Assembly: GCF_029633865.1 (NCBI RefSeq)
Contig: NC_079217.1
Span: 60,418,993 to 60,482,992 of the forward strand
Length of the DNA: 64,000 nucleotides
Direction of reading: 5' to 3'
Source: Lampris incognitus
Lineage: Eukaryota; Chordata; Actinopteri; Lampriformes; Lampridae
Below the pieces are notes generated by a model. The model was not told the DNA's origin and ran no database searches. It worked only from the letters and a program-made list of their open reading frames with translations. The translations under genes and the position numbers were made by a program. Position 1 is the stretch's first letter; every line of letters starts with the position of its first letter. Positions 10,258-22,200 of this stretch are shown in pieces.

Positions 10258-13200
10258 ATGGCTGGTAAACGGAGCGAGGAGGTCACTGGGAATACTGGTG
10301 AGGGGAACGAACGGACCGGTTTCACTGGGAGACTCGGGAAATTCAACCTTAGGGGGGTTTTCACCTGGTGAGTCACTGACACACTGGAGGTTTCCAGCCC
10401 ACACACGCAGCACCGTAAGACAGGCAAGCTTATCAAGGAATCCTCCCTCATCTCATGGCTCACAGTGTTGATTTCTAGATATTGTTAGTAACATGTTCTC
10501 GCGTGCACTTGTTTCAAGACATCGACTCTTAAAAAAAGAAAGGTGGTCTGGAATCAAGTTTTCTTTATCGAGTGAGAAATGTTTACTATTGAAGCGTTTC
10601 GATCCATAATGAGGCCCGGAGACACGATGTCAGGTCAACCGGTGAGTTTTATTGCCCTTTTTTATTACACCCATGTTGTGTCCGTATACACACATAGCGA
10701 TGCGTTGTGTTCTGTTGATGCTATTTACGTTGGAGACCGCTAGGTGGCACTACTATGGTTAATATTGTAACGTGCATGGATAAGACGACACGCTGGCCGC
10801 TGGCTCGCCGGTGTGACCCTTTAGTCTAGCGGTTAGCGACGTCTCCTGCGGTGCGGGCGATACGGGTTCGCTTCCCGGCCGCGGCAGTTTCTGTGGCTGC
10901 GCTGTCCCCCGAATTCGCTACAGTATGTCCCAGGTGCTGTGAGTTACGCACGTGTAGAAGGAGAAGAAGTAAAACGTGTCTATGAAAAGAGAGTGCCTAG
11001 TACACGCTTCGTGTGTGGATGTCGGATACTGGACCAACCACACAACACAGTGGCGATGAGAGTAATGGTGATGAAGAGATGGCTTTGCTCTCCTTGCAAC
11101 CTCCTGGAGTGCCCAGGTGAACCGAAATCCGCAGTTGTTGTTGTTCGGCTATTACCTGCTTGCTATCGGGGGAAGTGACTTCCCTGTCGAGAGACAGGGA
11201 GCCTTGCTTGTTCACTGCTTAGGAACAGAGGGACAAAGAATCTACAGCACCTTGCCGCTCACGGCTGATGGATCTGTGCAGGCTTTGGAGGCGCATTTCA
11301 CCCCCGAAACTGAACGTCGTCGCCGAGAGGTACCGCTTTAGGCAACGAGCTCAAGCTGTGGGTGAGTCAACGGATCACTACGTGGCAGCGCTGCGCGAGC
11401 TCGTGAAGAGACGTAAGTTTGGCAGTACGGAAAGTGAAATGCTGCGTGATCAGGTCGTAGAGAAGACGAATCCTTGTATACGCGAGAGACTGTTAATGGA
11501 GGAGGACCTGGCACTTGGATAGAGCTTTGGAAGTAGCTAGGCGTACTGAAGCAGCTATAGCGGATGCAGGAGTCATTGCTGATGGTGACACAAAGCACGT
11601 CGCCGCCGTTCAAGTGCAAAAGAAGGCGCGCAAGCCAAAATACAAGACCGTTCAGAAAACGGATGCAACCCACACATGCTATAGTTGTGGTTCAGCTGAC
11701 CACCTAGCCAACGATAAACCCTGCCCTGCAAAGGACTCCAAATGTAAAACATGTGGTAAGATGGGGCATTTTTCTAGAGTGTGCAAATCCTCCCCTCCCT
11801 AACTCTGATAACCAGCTCAGGTTTACCAGGATTAGAAATGCACCTAGCTGGACCAAAGACTTTGTCATGGGAAAGTGGAAAGAAATACTGCTGACTAATG
11901 TGGGGAGGGAAAAGAAAATGTGAAAAGTGAATGATGTTATTGGGTTACATACATTATTCAAAGTGTAATACTGTCAGTTCTAATCTAAGGTACTAGAAGT
12001 ATTCTTTGTTCGAAAGGGGAAGATGCTGTGTCCTTATACATCAATCAATCAATCAGATTTTATTTGTATAGCACTTTTCATACAAACAAATGTAACACAA
12101 AGTGCTTCACACAATAAAACAATGAAATCAATAAAATCTCCCCCCCCCCTCACAAAAATAAATAAATAAAAGTACAGGCCAATTTTAGAAAAGTACAAAC
12201 AAGTTTGAAACTGAGTTAGCAAAATAAATAAATAAAGGTGCCATAAACACTGATTAATTAAAAGTAACAACAGAGCAGAATATATAAAAATACCCAAATA
12301 TATAACACACACACACACACTATGAATTTAGCTGTAGGCTGTTTTAAAAAGTAGGGGTTTTAACCTGGTTTTAAATGTGTCCAGTGTGGGGGCCTCTGTC
12401 AGGTCCTCAGGCAGGGCGTTCCATCTACTTGAGGCGTAAATAGAAAATGCAGCTTCCCCTGCTCCAGACCTAGCACGAGGGATGGTTAAAAGACCACTGC
12501 CATTGGACCTGAGAGTTCTTGCTGGTTTATAGGGAATTAACATATCTTTTATATAGTGTGGCGCAAGGCCATTTAGCGCTTTGTATACAATTAACAGAAT
12601 TTTAAAATCAATTCTAGTTTTAACGGGGAGCCAATGCAGAGATCTAAGAACAGGTGTAGTGTGCTCATACTTTTTAGTTCTGGTGAGAACACGTGCTGCC
12701 ACATTTTGAATTAACTGTAGTTGGTGCACAACTGATTTTGGGAGGCCGGTGAATAGTCCATTGCAGTAGTCTAGTCTACTTGCTATAAAAGCGTGGATTA
12801 ATTTCTCACAGTCTGATATTGATAGAATGCTCCATAGCCCTCACCACTGCTAACAGCTCACGTTTCGTCACGCACTAATTTCGCTCTGGCTGGCTAAGGG
12901 TTTGGCTGTAGAATGCCACCACCCGCTCCTCTCCCCCTGTCACCTATGAGAATACTGTCCCCACCCCTTTGTTGCTGGCATCTGTATCCAGTATGAAGGG
13001 ACAGTCTGGTACGGGGTAGGCTAGAACTGGGGAGGTGACCAGGGCCTCCTTCAGAGCCACGAATGCGCGACTGCACTCTTCTGTCCACTGGGACGGTTTC
13101 ACCGTCTCTGCCTGGTGTAAGGGACAGGCAATGTCTGCGTAACTCCTTACAAAACGTCTGTAATAGTTTGCCAAGCCCAAAAAGCTCTTTAGCTGGGGGA

Positions 13201-16200
13201 CATTCTCTGGCTGAGGCCACTCTGCCACAGCCTTGACTTTCTCTGGGTTGGTGGCTATTCCAGCACCACTGACAATGTGACCCAGGAACAGTGTTTGGCG
13301 TTGGAAAAGCTGACACTTCTGGGGGTGGAGTTTTAGGTTTGCCTGCCGCAGTCTTCCCAGAACGTCTCTCAAGTTTGCAAGTTCCTGTTCAAAGGCGGAG
13401 GCATGGATCAGCAAATCATCCAAGTAGACCAGGCAGGCAGACTTAGGCAGGCCCTCGAGTATCATCTCCATAAGCCTCTCAAAGGTTGTCGGGGCATTAC
13501 AGAGACCGAAGGCCATTACTGTAAATTCTCAGAGCCCCTGTCCCAATGAGAAGGCTGTTTTCTCCCTTGATTTTTTGTCCAACTGTACCTGCCAGTACCC
13601 GCTTCTCAGGTCAAGCGTAGAGAACCAACATGACCCTGCCAGGTTGTCCAGGGCATCATCTACGCGGGGAAAGGGGTGTGCATCCTTTATGGTGACCTCA
13701 TTGAGTCTGCGAAGGTCAATGCAGAACCGTGTCGATCCATCTTTCTTTGGGACAAGGATAGCCGGCGATGCCCATGGGCTCTTGAATGGGATGACAAGGC
13801 CAGCCTCTCTCATCCTCTGCAGCTCCTTTTCCGCCGCTGCTTTTCTGTGGATGGGCAGACGATAGGGGGCTTGGCGGATGAGGTGAGCTTTCCCTGTGTT
13901 GATGTGGTGCTGCACGACTGAAGTGCAGCCAATGTCATCGGGGCCTGTGGAGAAAACACCCTTGAACTCCACCACTAACTGTTGCACCATTTCTCCCTGC
14001 GACGTCGTAAGATGCTCCCCAGCACGTGTACACATTGCCTCTAGGACCTCTGGAATGGGGGTTCGGTGTCCTCCACTGGGGGATCCAGCATTCCTATCTG
14101 GGGTGCCTGACCAATCACAGCGATTTGGAAAGTCTGTCCCCCCGGACCCAGCATGAGCAGGTCAGCTTCTAGATCCAGATGACTTTTTGTGGCCCGAAGG
14201 AAGTCCAGCCCCAGTATCAGATCATCCTGGATGAGGGCTACCCAGGCCTCCTGTTTTACCTCCGCATCTCCTATCTGGATTTTCAAAGTGATCTTCCCCT
14301 GGCTGTCAGCGACCTCTCCAGTGGCCGTGCGTAACACTCTCTGACTGGGCTTCACCTGGCTGCGCCATGTCCCGCCCCCTTTGTCCAGCACACTTCCCCT
14401 AACAACAGTGACAGAAGCTCCTGTGTCAATCAGCCCTCTAAAGACTATGTCATTCACCTGGCAGTCTATGTAGATGTGGTTAGTGCCTAGGAGACCCGGG
14501 CTCTCCGTTTCTGTAATTGTATTCTTTTTCACCGTGCTTATTCCTTGGTCATTGTCTCCGCTCTCTTCTCTTATATTGTGATCTTCAGCGCATATGTTCT
14601 CCATTTGTGTTTTTTGTCTGCCCCCATAGAGTGTTAGGCAGACTGATTCTAGCTTGAGGTTAGTGGTATTGTCTTAGATGTTCTTCTGTGGGGTCTCCAC
14701 TATTTCAGTTTGGACCAAGCACTGCTCCCTGTGCTTGACCCTTAGTATTCCCCCTGGTCCTTTGTCACAAAGTCTGCCCGTTCCTGAGACCTAGGTCCCT
14801 ACCTCTAATCACAGTTCCTTGCCAGATGTTCAGTGCTCCCACACACCCAGCAAAAAAGTCGCTATCTGCTCATCCTGGGCCCCCCACCCCTTGTAGCTAG
14901 GACGTTTCCCACAGCGCGGATCATGGCATAGAAGTCCTCCTCTTCGGCATGCATGGTTGGGGGTGTGGCTACTCCCCTCCCTGGGAGCAGTAACTGTGGC
15001 CCGTCATCACAGTATTGGGCAGCTGTGGCTCAGTTTCTCTGCATCACTGGTGTGGGGTTGTATTGAGGGAGTGTCGTCATTTTCTGGTTCTGTGTGAAAT
15101 TTGCCCCCACTGACTGTTCACTGGTATTCTCATAGGAGCCACAGAATGAGCTTGGCTGACTGATTGGGTAACACTGGCTGTTTTCTATGTCAATTTCCCT
15201 TACTGTAACTCTCTCATGCATTTTTGGACGATTTGACGTTCCCAAAATGGCGTCTTTACTCGGACGCCAGGGTATGACGTCACGTCCGGTTGGGACTCGC
15301 GCAACGTTCATCTGAGGCGAGTGAGCCATACCACAGCTGGAGCGATTGACAGAGCTAGCGTTTCCCCGTTTAGCCCAGTACACAGTTTCCACCTCCACAA
15401 CTGTTGTGAGTGAGTGCCTCTCTCATTGTCACAGGGCGTCTGAGTTTAACCTGAACTCTCATTTCACTGTCGTTTAGCCCATCAATGAATTGCTCAGTCA
15501 CCATTCGTTGCTGCAGTTCATAGTTCGCTCCGGGGTATGCTAGACGGAACAGCCTCTCTACCTCACCTGCATATTCCGGCAGGGACTCGCTCTCTCGCTC
15601 TGTGTTTGAACTGGATCGCAGTTTGGTTTTCTTCTTCCTCCTCCATAGCGGAGGGCTAGTGCTTCACATAGCATGACGTAATCGCATCGCTTCCGTGTCG
15701 GTAAGCTAGCTAACACTGACGTAGCATCCCCTGCTAAACGTACAGCCAAATAAGACCCTTTATCTTCATAGCGCCATCTATTGAGTTCACTTACGATCTC
15801 GAACTGCGTTCTGAAGATCTCCCAAATGGACTTACCGTCGTAGGTAGGGGGCTGTTTGCGATGGCAAACGTTTTCTCTGTGCCCCCCCCCCCCCGTTCCA
15901 GGACGGGCTGGCTGCTCAGCGGCTGCGGCAGCAGGAGTGCTCTGACGGGTGGGGGGTGTAATATTTGCTAGTAACATTTGATTTGCTAATGTCCCTTACG
16001 GCTTTCCGTAGCGCCACAACAAAGTCACGTGATGTACGTAACAACGTCAGTCGGAATCCGGTCGGTCAATAAACACCCAGCACGAGAGAAGTCGTCCTTG
16101 CTTTATTAATGTTATAAGTTAACATAGCCAGAGGGCACAGATCATTACATGGTGTCAGAGTAGCGGAGTTTAAATACCCAATATGGATTCGTACGGCGTT

Positions 16201-19200
16201 CCAGCTCCACGGATGGACTGGGAATCGGCGAACTTACCTGAAGCATGGAGACGATTTCGACAAACAACGGAGCTAATGTTCACGGGCCCCCTGCGCGGGA
16301 AGAATGAAGAGGAGAAATGCAGCTACCTCCTGCTCTGGATAGGGGAAAAAGGGCGCGATGTGCACAACACTTGGACACTCAGCGGAGAACAAGCCAAGAA
16401 GCTAGAAACGTACTACGATAAGTACACTGAGTACATCACCCCCAAAGCAAACCCGATTTATGCCAGATATAAATTTCATGAAAAGATGCAGGGAGAGAGT
16501 GAATCCTTCGAACGATTTGTAACTGAGCTAAAGCTCCTAGTCAAAGACTGTGGCTACCCAAATGCCGACGAGATGGTCAGGGACCGCATCGTGTTTGCCA
16601 CCAACTCACCCAGAGTGAGAGAAAAGCTACTTAGCCAGGGAGCTGAGCTAACGCTAGAAAAGGCCATAGATGTAGCCCGCTCACACGAGCTAGCAAAGCA
16701 ACAGCTAACGTTTATGGGCCAGGGCAGCACACATGAAACGGTGCACGCAATAGGCAGAAAGACTTACAAACCGAACGCACCCAAAGCAGCTAACGCTAAC
16801 TTCAGACAAAGGGACGTTAGCACCGCCGCCAGGGCGTGTAGCTATTGTGGAGGGCTACACGGCGCTAAAGCCACTTGCCCAGCTAAGGGTAAACAATGCA
16901 TTAAATGCAAGAAGCTCAATCATTTTGCTAAAGTATGCAAGTCTAGCTCCCAGGGACAGACAAAGTACTACCGCGGCACAGTACATGCCGTCGGAGAGAA
17001 CCCAGAAGAGTGCACCACTGACAGAGAACAGGAAGAACTGTACTTCGACAACATTACAGTGGAGAGCACCGCTGTGGGAGAACAGACAGAGCTGTACATA
17101 GACTGCATCTCAATAGAGAACAACGGAAAAAGCAACGAGCAGGCTTACGTAGAGGTTGGAATTGGCACACCTCCACAGAAGGTAAAGTTTAAACTAGACA
17201 CTGGGGCACAGGCCAATACTATTCCCACCAACCTGTTCCAGGCGCTGTTCAAAAATGTGACACTGAAACCAGCAATACACAGACTCACTGAATATGGAGG
17301 AGGCGCGCTGAGCGTGAAAGGCACATGCAAACTCAAATGTAAGTACAGAGACAATGCAATTATGCTGGACTTTTACGTCATTGACACAAACGCCCCACCA
17401 GTCATGGCAATGAAAACATGCCGTGACCTAAACTTGGTAAAAATAGTGATGGCTGTGAGCGAGGAAAACAATGTCACATCACAGAGCATAATGGATGAGT
17501 ATGCAGATGTTTTCCAAGGAATAGGAGAGTTCCCAGGCGAGTGCACCTTCCGCGTCACACCAGATGCAACGCCGGTCGTCTGCCCGCCACGCAGAATCCC
17601 CATCGCCCTACGCAGCAAACTGAGGGACGAGCTTGACAGCATGGAGAAAGGCGGCATAATCTGTAAGGTAACAGAACCCACAGAATGGGTGAACGCACTC
17701 GTCATTGTTGAGAAGCCAAAGACAGGCAAACTTAGAGTGTGTTTAGACCCCAGAGCTCTTAACAAAGTGATACAACGACCTCACTACCCCCTCCCCACGC
17801 TGGAGGACGCCACCACAAAGCTTGCTGGAGCTGAGTACTTTAGCGTGTTAGACGCGCGGTCAGGCTATTGGGCCATCAAACTGAGCACTGAATCCTCAAT
17901 GTTGACGACATTTAACACAGGGTTTGGCAGGTATCGTTTCCTCAGACTGCCATTCGGAATCGTGTCCGCTCAAGACGAGTTCCAGAGACGCGTGGATGAA
18001 ACATATGAAGGATTGGACGGTGTGACGGCCATAGTGGACGATATACTAGTGTTCGGCAAGACTAAAGAGGAACATGACCAGCGTCTCAGAGCGATGCTGA
18101 AGCGCACAAGGGAGCGAGGGGTGAGGCTCAACCCCGACAAGTGTCACATATGCGTGTCCGAGGTAAGCTACTTCGGCCACACGCTCTCACACGAAGGCAT
18201 CAAACCAGACCCACACAAGGTGAAGGCGGTCAAGGACATGCAACCCCCACAGAACAAAGCAGAGCTGGAGACAGTCCTCGGCATGATCAACTACCTCGCC
18301 AGATTTGCTCCACACCTCTCACAGATAAACTCACCCCTCAGACAGCTTCTGAAACAGGACAGTGAGTTTGTGTGGGATGCAGTCCACGACAAGGCGTTCC
18401 AAGAGATGAAGAATCTCATTACACAGCACCCAGGTCCAGTACTCTCATATTTCGACCCGCAGAAAGAGCTGCGACTCCAAGTGGATGCATCCAAAAGTGG
18501 CCTTGGGGCTGTCATGCTCCAAGATGGCAAACCAATTGCCTATGCGTCCAAGTCACTCAACAGCACTGAAGAAAACTACGCACAGATAGAGAAGGAGCTC
18601 TACGCTGTGGTCTTCGGCTGCAAGAGGTTCCACGAGTACATGTATGGACGAAAAGTGATTGTGGAGTCAGACCACAAGCCTCTGGAGGCAATACTAAAAA
18701 AGCCACTGGCAGCAGCACCACCCCGGCTGCAACGGATGATCCTGGCGCTCCAAAAATACGACATCCAAATCATCCACCGCCCCGGTAAGGACATACCGGT
18801 GGCCGACACACTGTCACGCAAGTCAATAGAACACCACGACAGTGACCTACAGGAAGGGATGGAGGCCCAAGTGCACACAGTCCTCAGCAACATCCCTGTG
18901 AGCGACACAAGACTCACAGAAATCAAGCAGGAAACAGCGCAAGATCCACAGCTCACCGCACTCAGACGAGCCACACTCACTGGCTGGCCAGACACAAAGA
19001 AAAAGTGCCCGCCCAGCATCCAGGAATACTGGAACCACAGAGCAGAAATCTCAGAAATGGACGGTATCCTGTTCAAAGGTGAGAGAATCATTGTCCCCCA
19101 AAAGCTTCGCAAGGACATGATACAGCGCATCCATGCCAGCCACCTTGGCGTGGAAAAAAGCAAATGCCGAGCAAGAGACTTACTGTTCTGGCCTGGCATG

Positions 19201-22200
19201 GGGAAACAGATCGAGGATGCGGTAGCAGACTGCAGCATATGCCAAGAACGGCGCAGCGCAAATACAAAGGAACCAATGATGTCACACGCCATACCCGAGC
19301 GGCCGTGGCAAGTGATAGGCACAGACCTATTCACATGGAACTCACAGGACTTCATAGTCACTGTGGACTACTACTCCAGATTCTTCGAGCTAGAAAGACT
19401 TTACAGCTGCACCTCATCTGCCGTCATCATGAAGCTGAAAGCAGCAATGGCTCGACACGGAATCCCCGAGACTATCATCAGCGACAACGGTCCGTGCTAC
19501 AGCTCTGGTGAGTTCCGCAACTTCTCACAGACATGGGGTTTCTCACACACCACCACAAGCCCCCACTACCCACAGAGCAACGGCCTCTCCGAGAAGACTG
19601 TCCAGACGGCCAAACGCATCCTGGACAAAGCCAAAGCTGAGAACAAAGACCCCTACATGAGCTTGCTGGAGTATCGCAACACACCGGTGGACAACCTGAA
19701 ATCACCGGCACAGCTACTGATGAGTCGGAGGCTGCGGTCCATTCTCCCATCAACAGCAAAACACCTGCAGCCACAGATCGCCAGTCAGGAGGATGTTCAC
19801 AAAAGGAGAGAGGTATGTCAACAGCGCCAGCAGGCATACTACAACCGAACAGCCAAACCTCTGCCCCACCTGCCCGCAGGCACACCAATCCGCTTCCGGC
19901 AGGAGGATGGATCCTGGAGACCTGCAACTGTGGAAAGACCAGCGAACACAGACAGGAGCTACCACATCCAAACCAAAGAAGGTCAGATCTACCAACGCAA
20001 CCGTCAACACCTGCGACAAAGCAGAGTGAACACTCACACTACGCACACACACACTTCACAGCAGACTGTTACCAGCGCTAACAACAACACACAAGCCCAT
20101 CAGCAAGAGCATGCTGAACCTCCAGACACGAACAATCAGCGACAACCAGACACACAGCCTGGTTACACCACGAGGTCAGGTCGCACGATCAAACCAAGAC
20201 AAATCATTGACTTATGAATGTTAAAAAAAGAGAATTTTACACCAACCTGTACTATACCTGCTATGTTTTGAAAAGAAGTATTTACAGCGTTCACTTACCT
20301 TGTGTACCTACCTGCTGTTTGCAGTTACCAGTAATGAAATGAAAAAAAAAAAAAGATGAAATGTTATTACGGTGTCACATTTAGACAGTGAGGGAAATGT
20401 TTTACACTACTTTGTTGCAGTCCAGTTATATAAGAGTTCCACTTTCATATTCTTTCTTATTAAGATTGTATTCGCTTATAAACGTGCTCAACGTGGTCTG
20501 TATCTCTGCAGAGAAAGCAGCACTTTTCAGAAAAAGGGAGATGTAATATTTGCTAGTAACATTTGATTTGCTAATGTCCCTTACGGCTTTCCGTAGCGCC
20601 ACAACAAAGTCACGTGATGTACGTAACAACGTCAGTCGGAATCCGGTCGGTCAATAAACACCCAGCACGAGAGAAGTCGTCCTTGCTTTATTAATGTTAT
20701 AAGTTAACATAGCCAGAGGGCACAGATCATTACAGGGGGGTCTCGCAGTCGCACCTGTCTGCTCCATCTCCCAGGTCGGCTAGGAAGCGCTCTGTTTCCT
20801 CCAGGAGTTTATCCAGTCTCTCAGTCTGTCTGCTGCTTAGCTTCACTACCGGCTCATCGTCTTCGCTCTCCTCCTCCCGGATCTCCCGTGGTACCCTGGG
20901 TGTCGCGCCTCCATAGCTAGCTCCGGTCGGTTCGAAAGCTTCTCTCTCCCGGCGTGGATTACCAGTCATGGATCCCACTTTTGACACCAGTGAACCCACT
21001 TCCTCTCCATTCCCGCTCAAAGACCACCCCCAAAAAGCCCACCTCCATTCGTTGCTAGGTTACCAAATCCTGATAATGCTACACTATTGTAAACTACTAA
21101 TAAGACACGTTAGCCCCAAGCCAACGGGTCTGACCCTTTAGCCGAGCGGTTAGTGACGTCGCCTTGTGGTGCAGTACACCCCCTATCGAATCCCGCACCG
21201 GGCAAGAAAATAACCGGTTACATTGGTGGCAGCGGTGGGATCCGGAAGTGTGCAGATCCTCAGAAGTCTCTTCGGAGCGCGGGAATAACAAAGCACGAGG
21301 GCGCGCTTCCGGAGATATCAATATTTCAAAAGAAATTATTTCGAGTTATTTATCAATACAATTTCTTATTGATTGAAAACTTGAAATAAATCATCTACAG
21401 TTTCTGAGTACGTTTAAGTTGTGCTCCCGCCCCCCCCCACCTTTTGCAGCAAAACGACTGTATATACAATCTGTTTTCCTGACAAAGTGCATGTGCAGAG
21501 TTCAGTTTCAAGTTTAAATCCCTGCACGGTGCCTATAGTCTGACACGCTACACACACAGGGTTGGGGCCCACAAACAGTGAGGAGGCCCTTTGGTCGGGG
21601 CAACACACAAACCTGCACGTTCAGAAGTAAAACAGAAAAGCCACCTTTAACGAGGGTAACTTGTGACTCATTACCTGCTCAGAATTCAAAGCAGGGAACC
21701 GGCCGGTCAGACTCGTCAGCGTAATCCTATCACTTTAACCTCAGGAAGTTGCTTTTTTATTTTATTTTATTTTAAATATTTATAATCTTCTTACTTGATT
21801 TCTTTCATTAGTCTTTGCAGCACGTTGGTCAGCATTGGTTGTGTTAACATGTTCCTTATGAATAAAGCTGACTTAATTACTTATTAATTTCCTATCAAAA
21901 TACAGTGATTATTACTTAAGTGTCATTATAGTGTAATATTAAAACATTATAGTATAATCGTTGTGTTGGCAGCACGGTGGCACAGTGGTTAGCGCGGTCG
22001 CCTCACAGCAAGAAGGTCCTGGGTTCGAGCCCCGGGGTAGTCCAACCTTGGGGGTCGTCCCAGGTCGTCCTCTGTGTGGAGTTTGCATGTTCTCCCCGTG
22101 TCTGCGTGGGTTTCCTCCCACAGTCCAAAGACATGTAGGTCAGGTGACTCGGCCACACTAAATTGTCCCTAGGTGTGAATGTGTGTGTGTGTGTCTGTCG

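Larger units (their letters stand above)
15957..20734 (+). mobile_element. Young Ty3/gypsy LTR retrotransposon, looks whole
   Basis: 4778 bp with identical 193-bp LTRs and one long open frame (16183-20217, 1344 codons). Parts in order: gag with two zinc knuckles (about residues 218-255), aspartic protease (LDTGAQ near 341), reverse transcriptase (IVDD near 620), RNase H (VDASKSGLG near 770), integrase with an HHCC zinc site and D,D-E core, C-terminal tail. A primer site follows the 5' LTR (tggtgtcagagtag, tRNA-Leu-like) and a polypurine tract precedes the 3' LTR. It inserted in a G-run of the older element, so the target duplication cannot be read exactly. Identical LTRs mean a very recent insertion. 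The single gag-pol frame recalls the Mag-like lineage; that placement is inferred. Confidence 0.96.
12835..21000 (-). mobile_element. Older Ty3/gypsy element on the minus strand, split by a younger gypsy insertion
   Basis: A fossil in slc35f2 intron 1. Minus-strand parts in order: primer site resembling the 3' end of tRNA-Leu at 20973-20989, gag start 20735-20970, gag continuing at 14900-15956, aspartic protease with LIDTGAS near 14430, reverse transcriptase with YLDD near 13430, and the start of RNase H near 12960. The right half is separated from the left by the 4.8-kb element at 15957-20734. The end near 12835 is lost, and no LTR pair is recognisable. It is broken, with several visible interruptions, and is clearly older than the element inside it. 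Confidence 0.88.

Noticed and set aside
10609-10640. ATG followed by a consensus donor as an alternative slc35f2 first exon
   Set aside because: Its end does not supply the split Trp codon; the exon at 10258-10367 fits in phase and in peptide.
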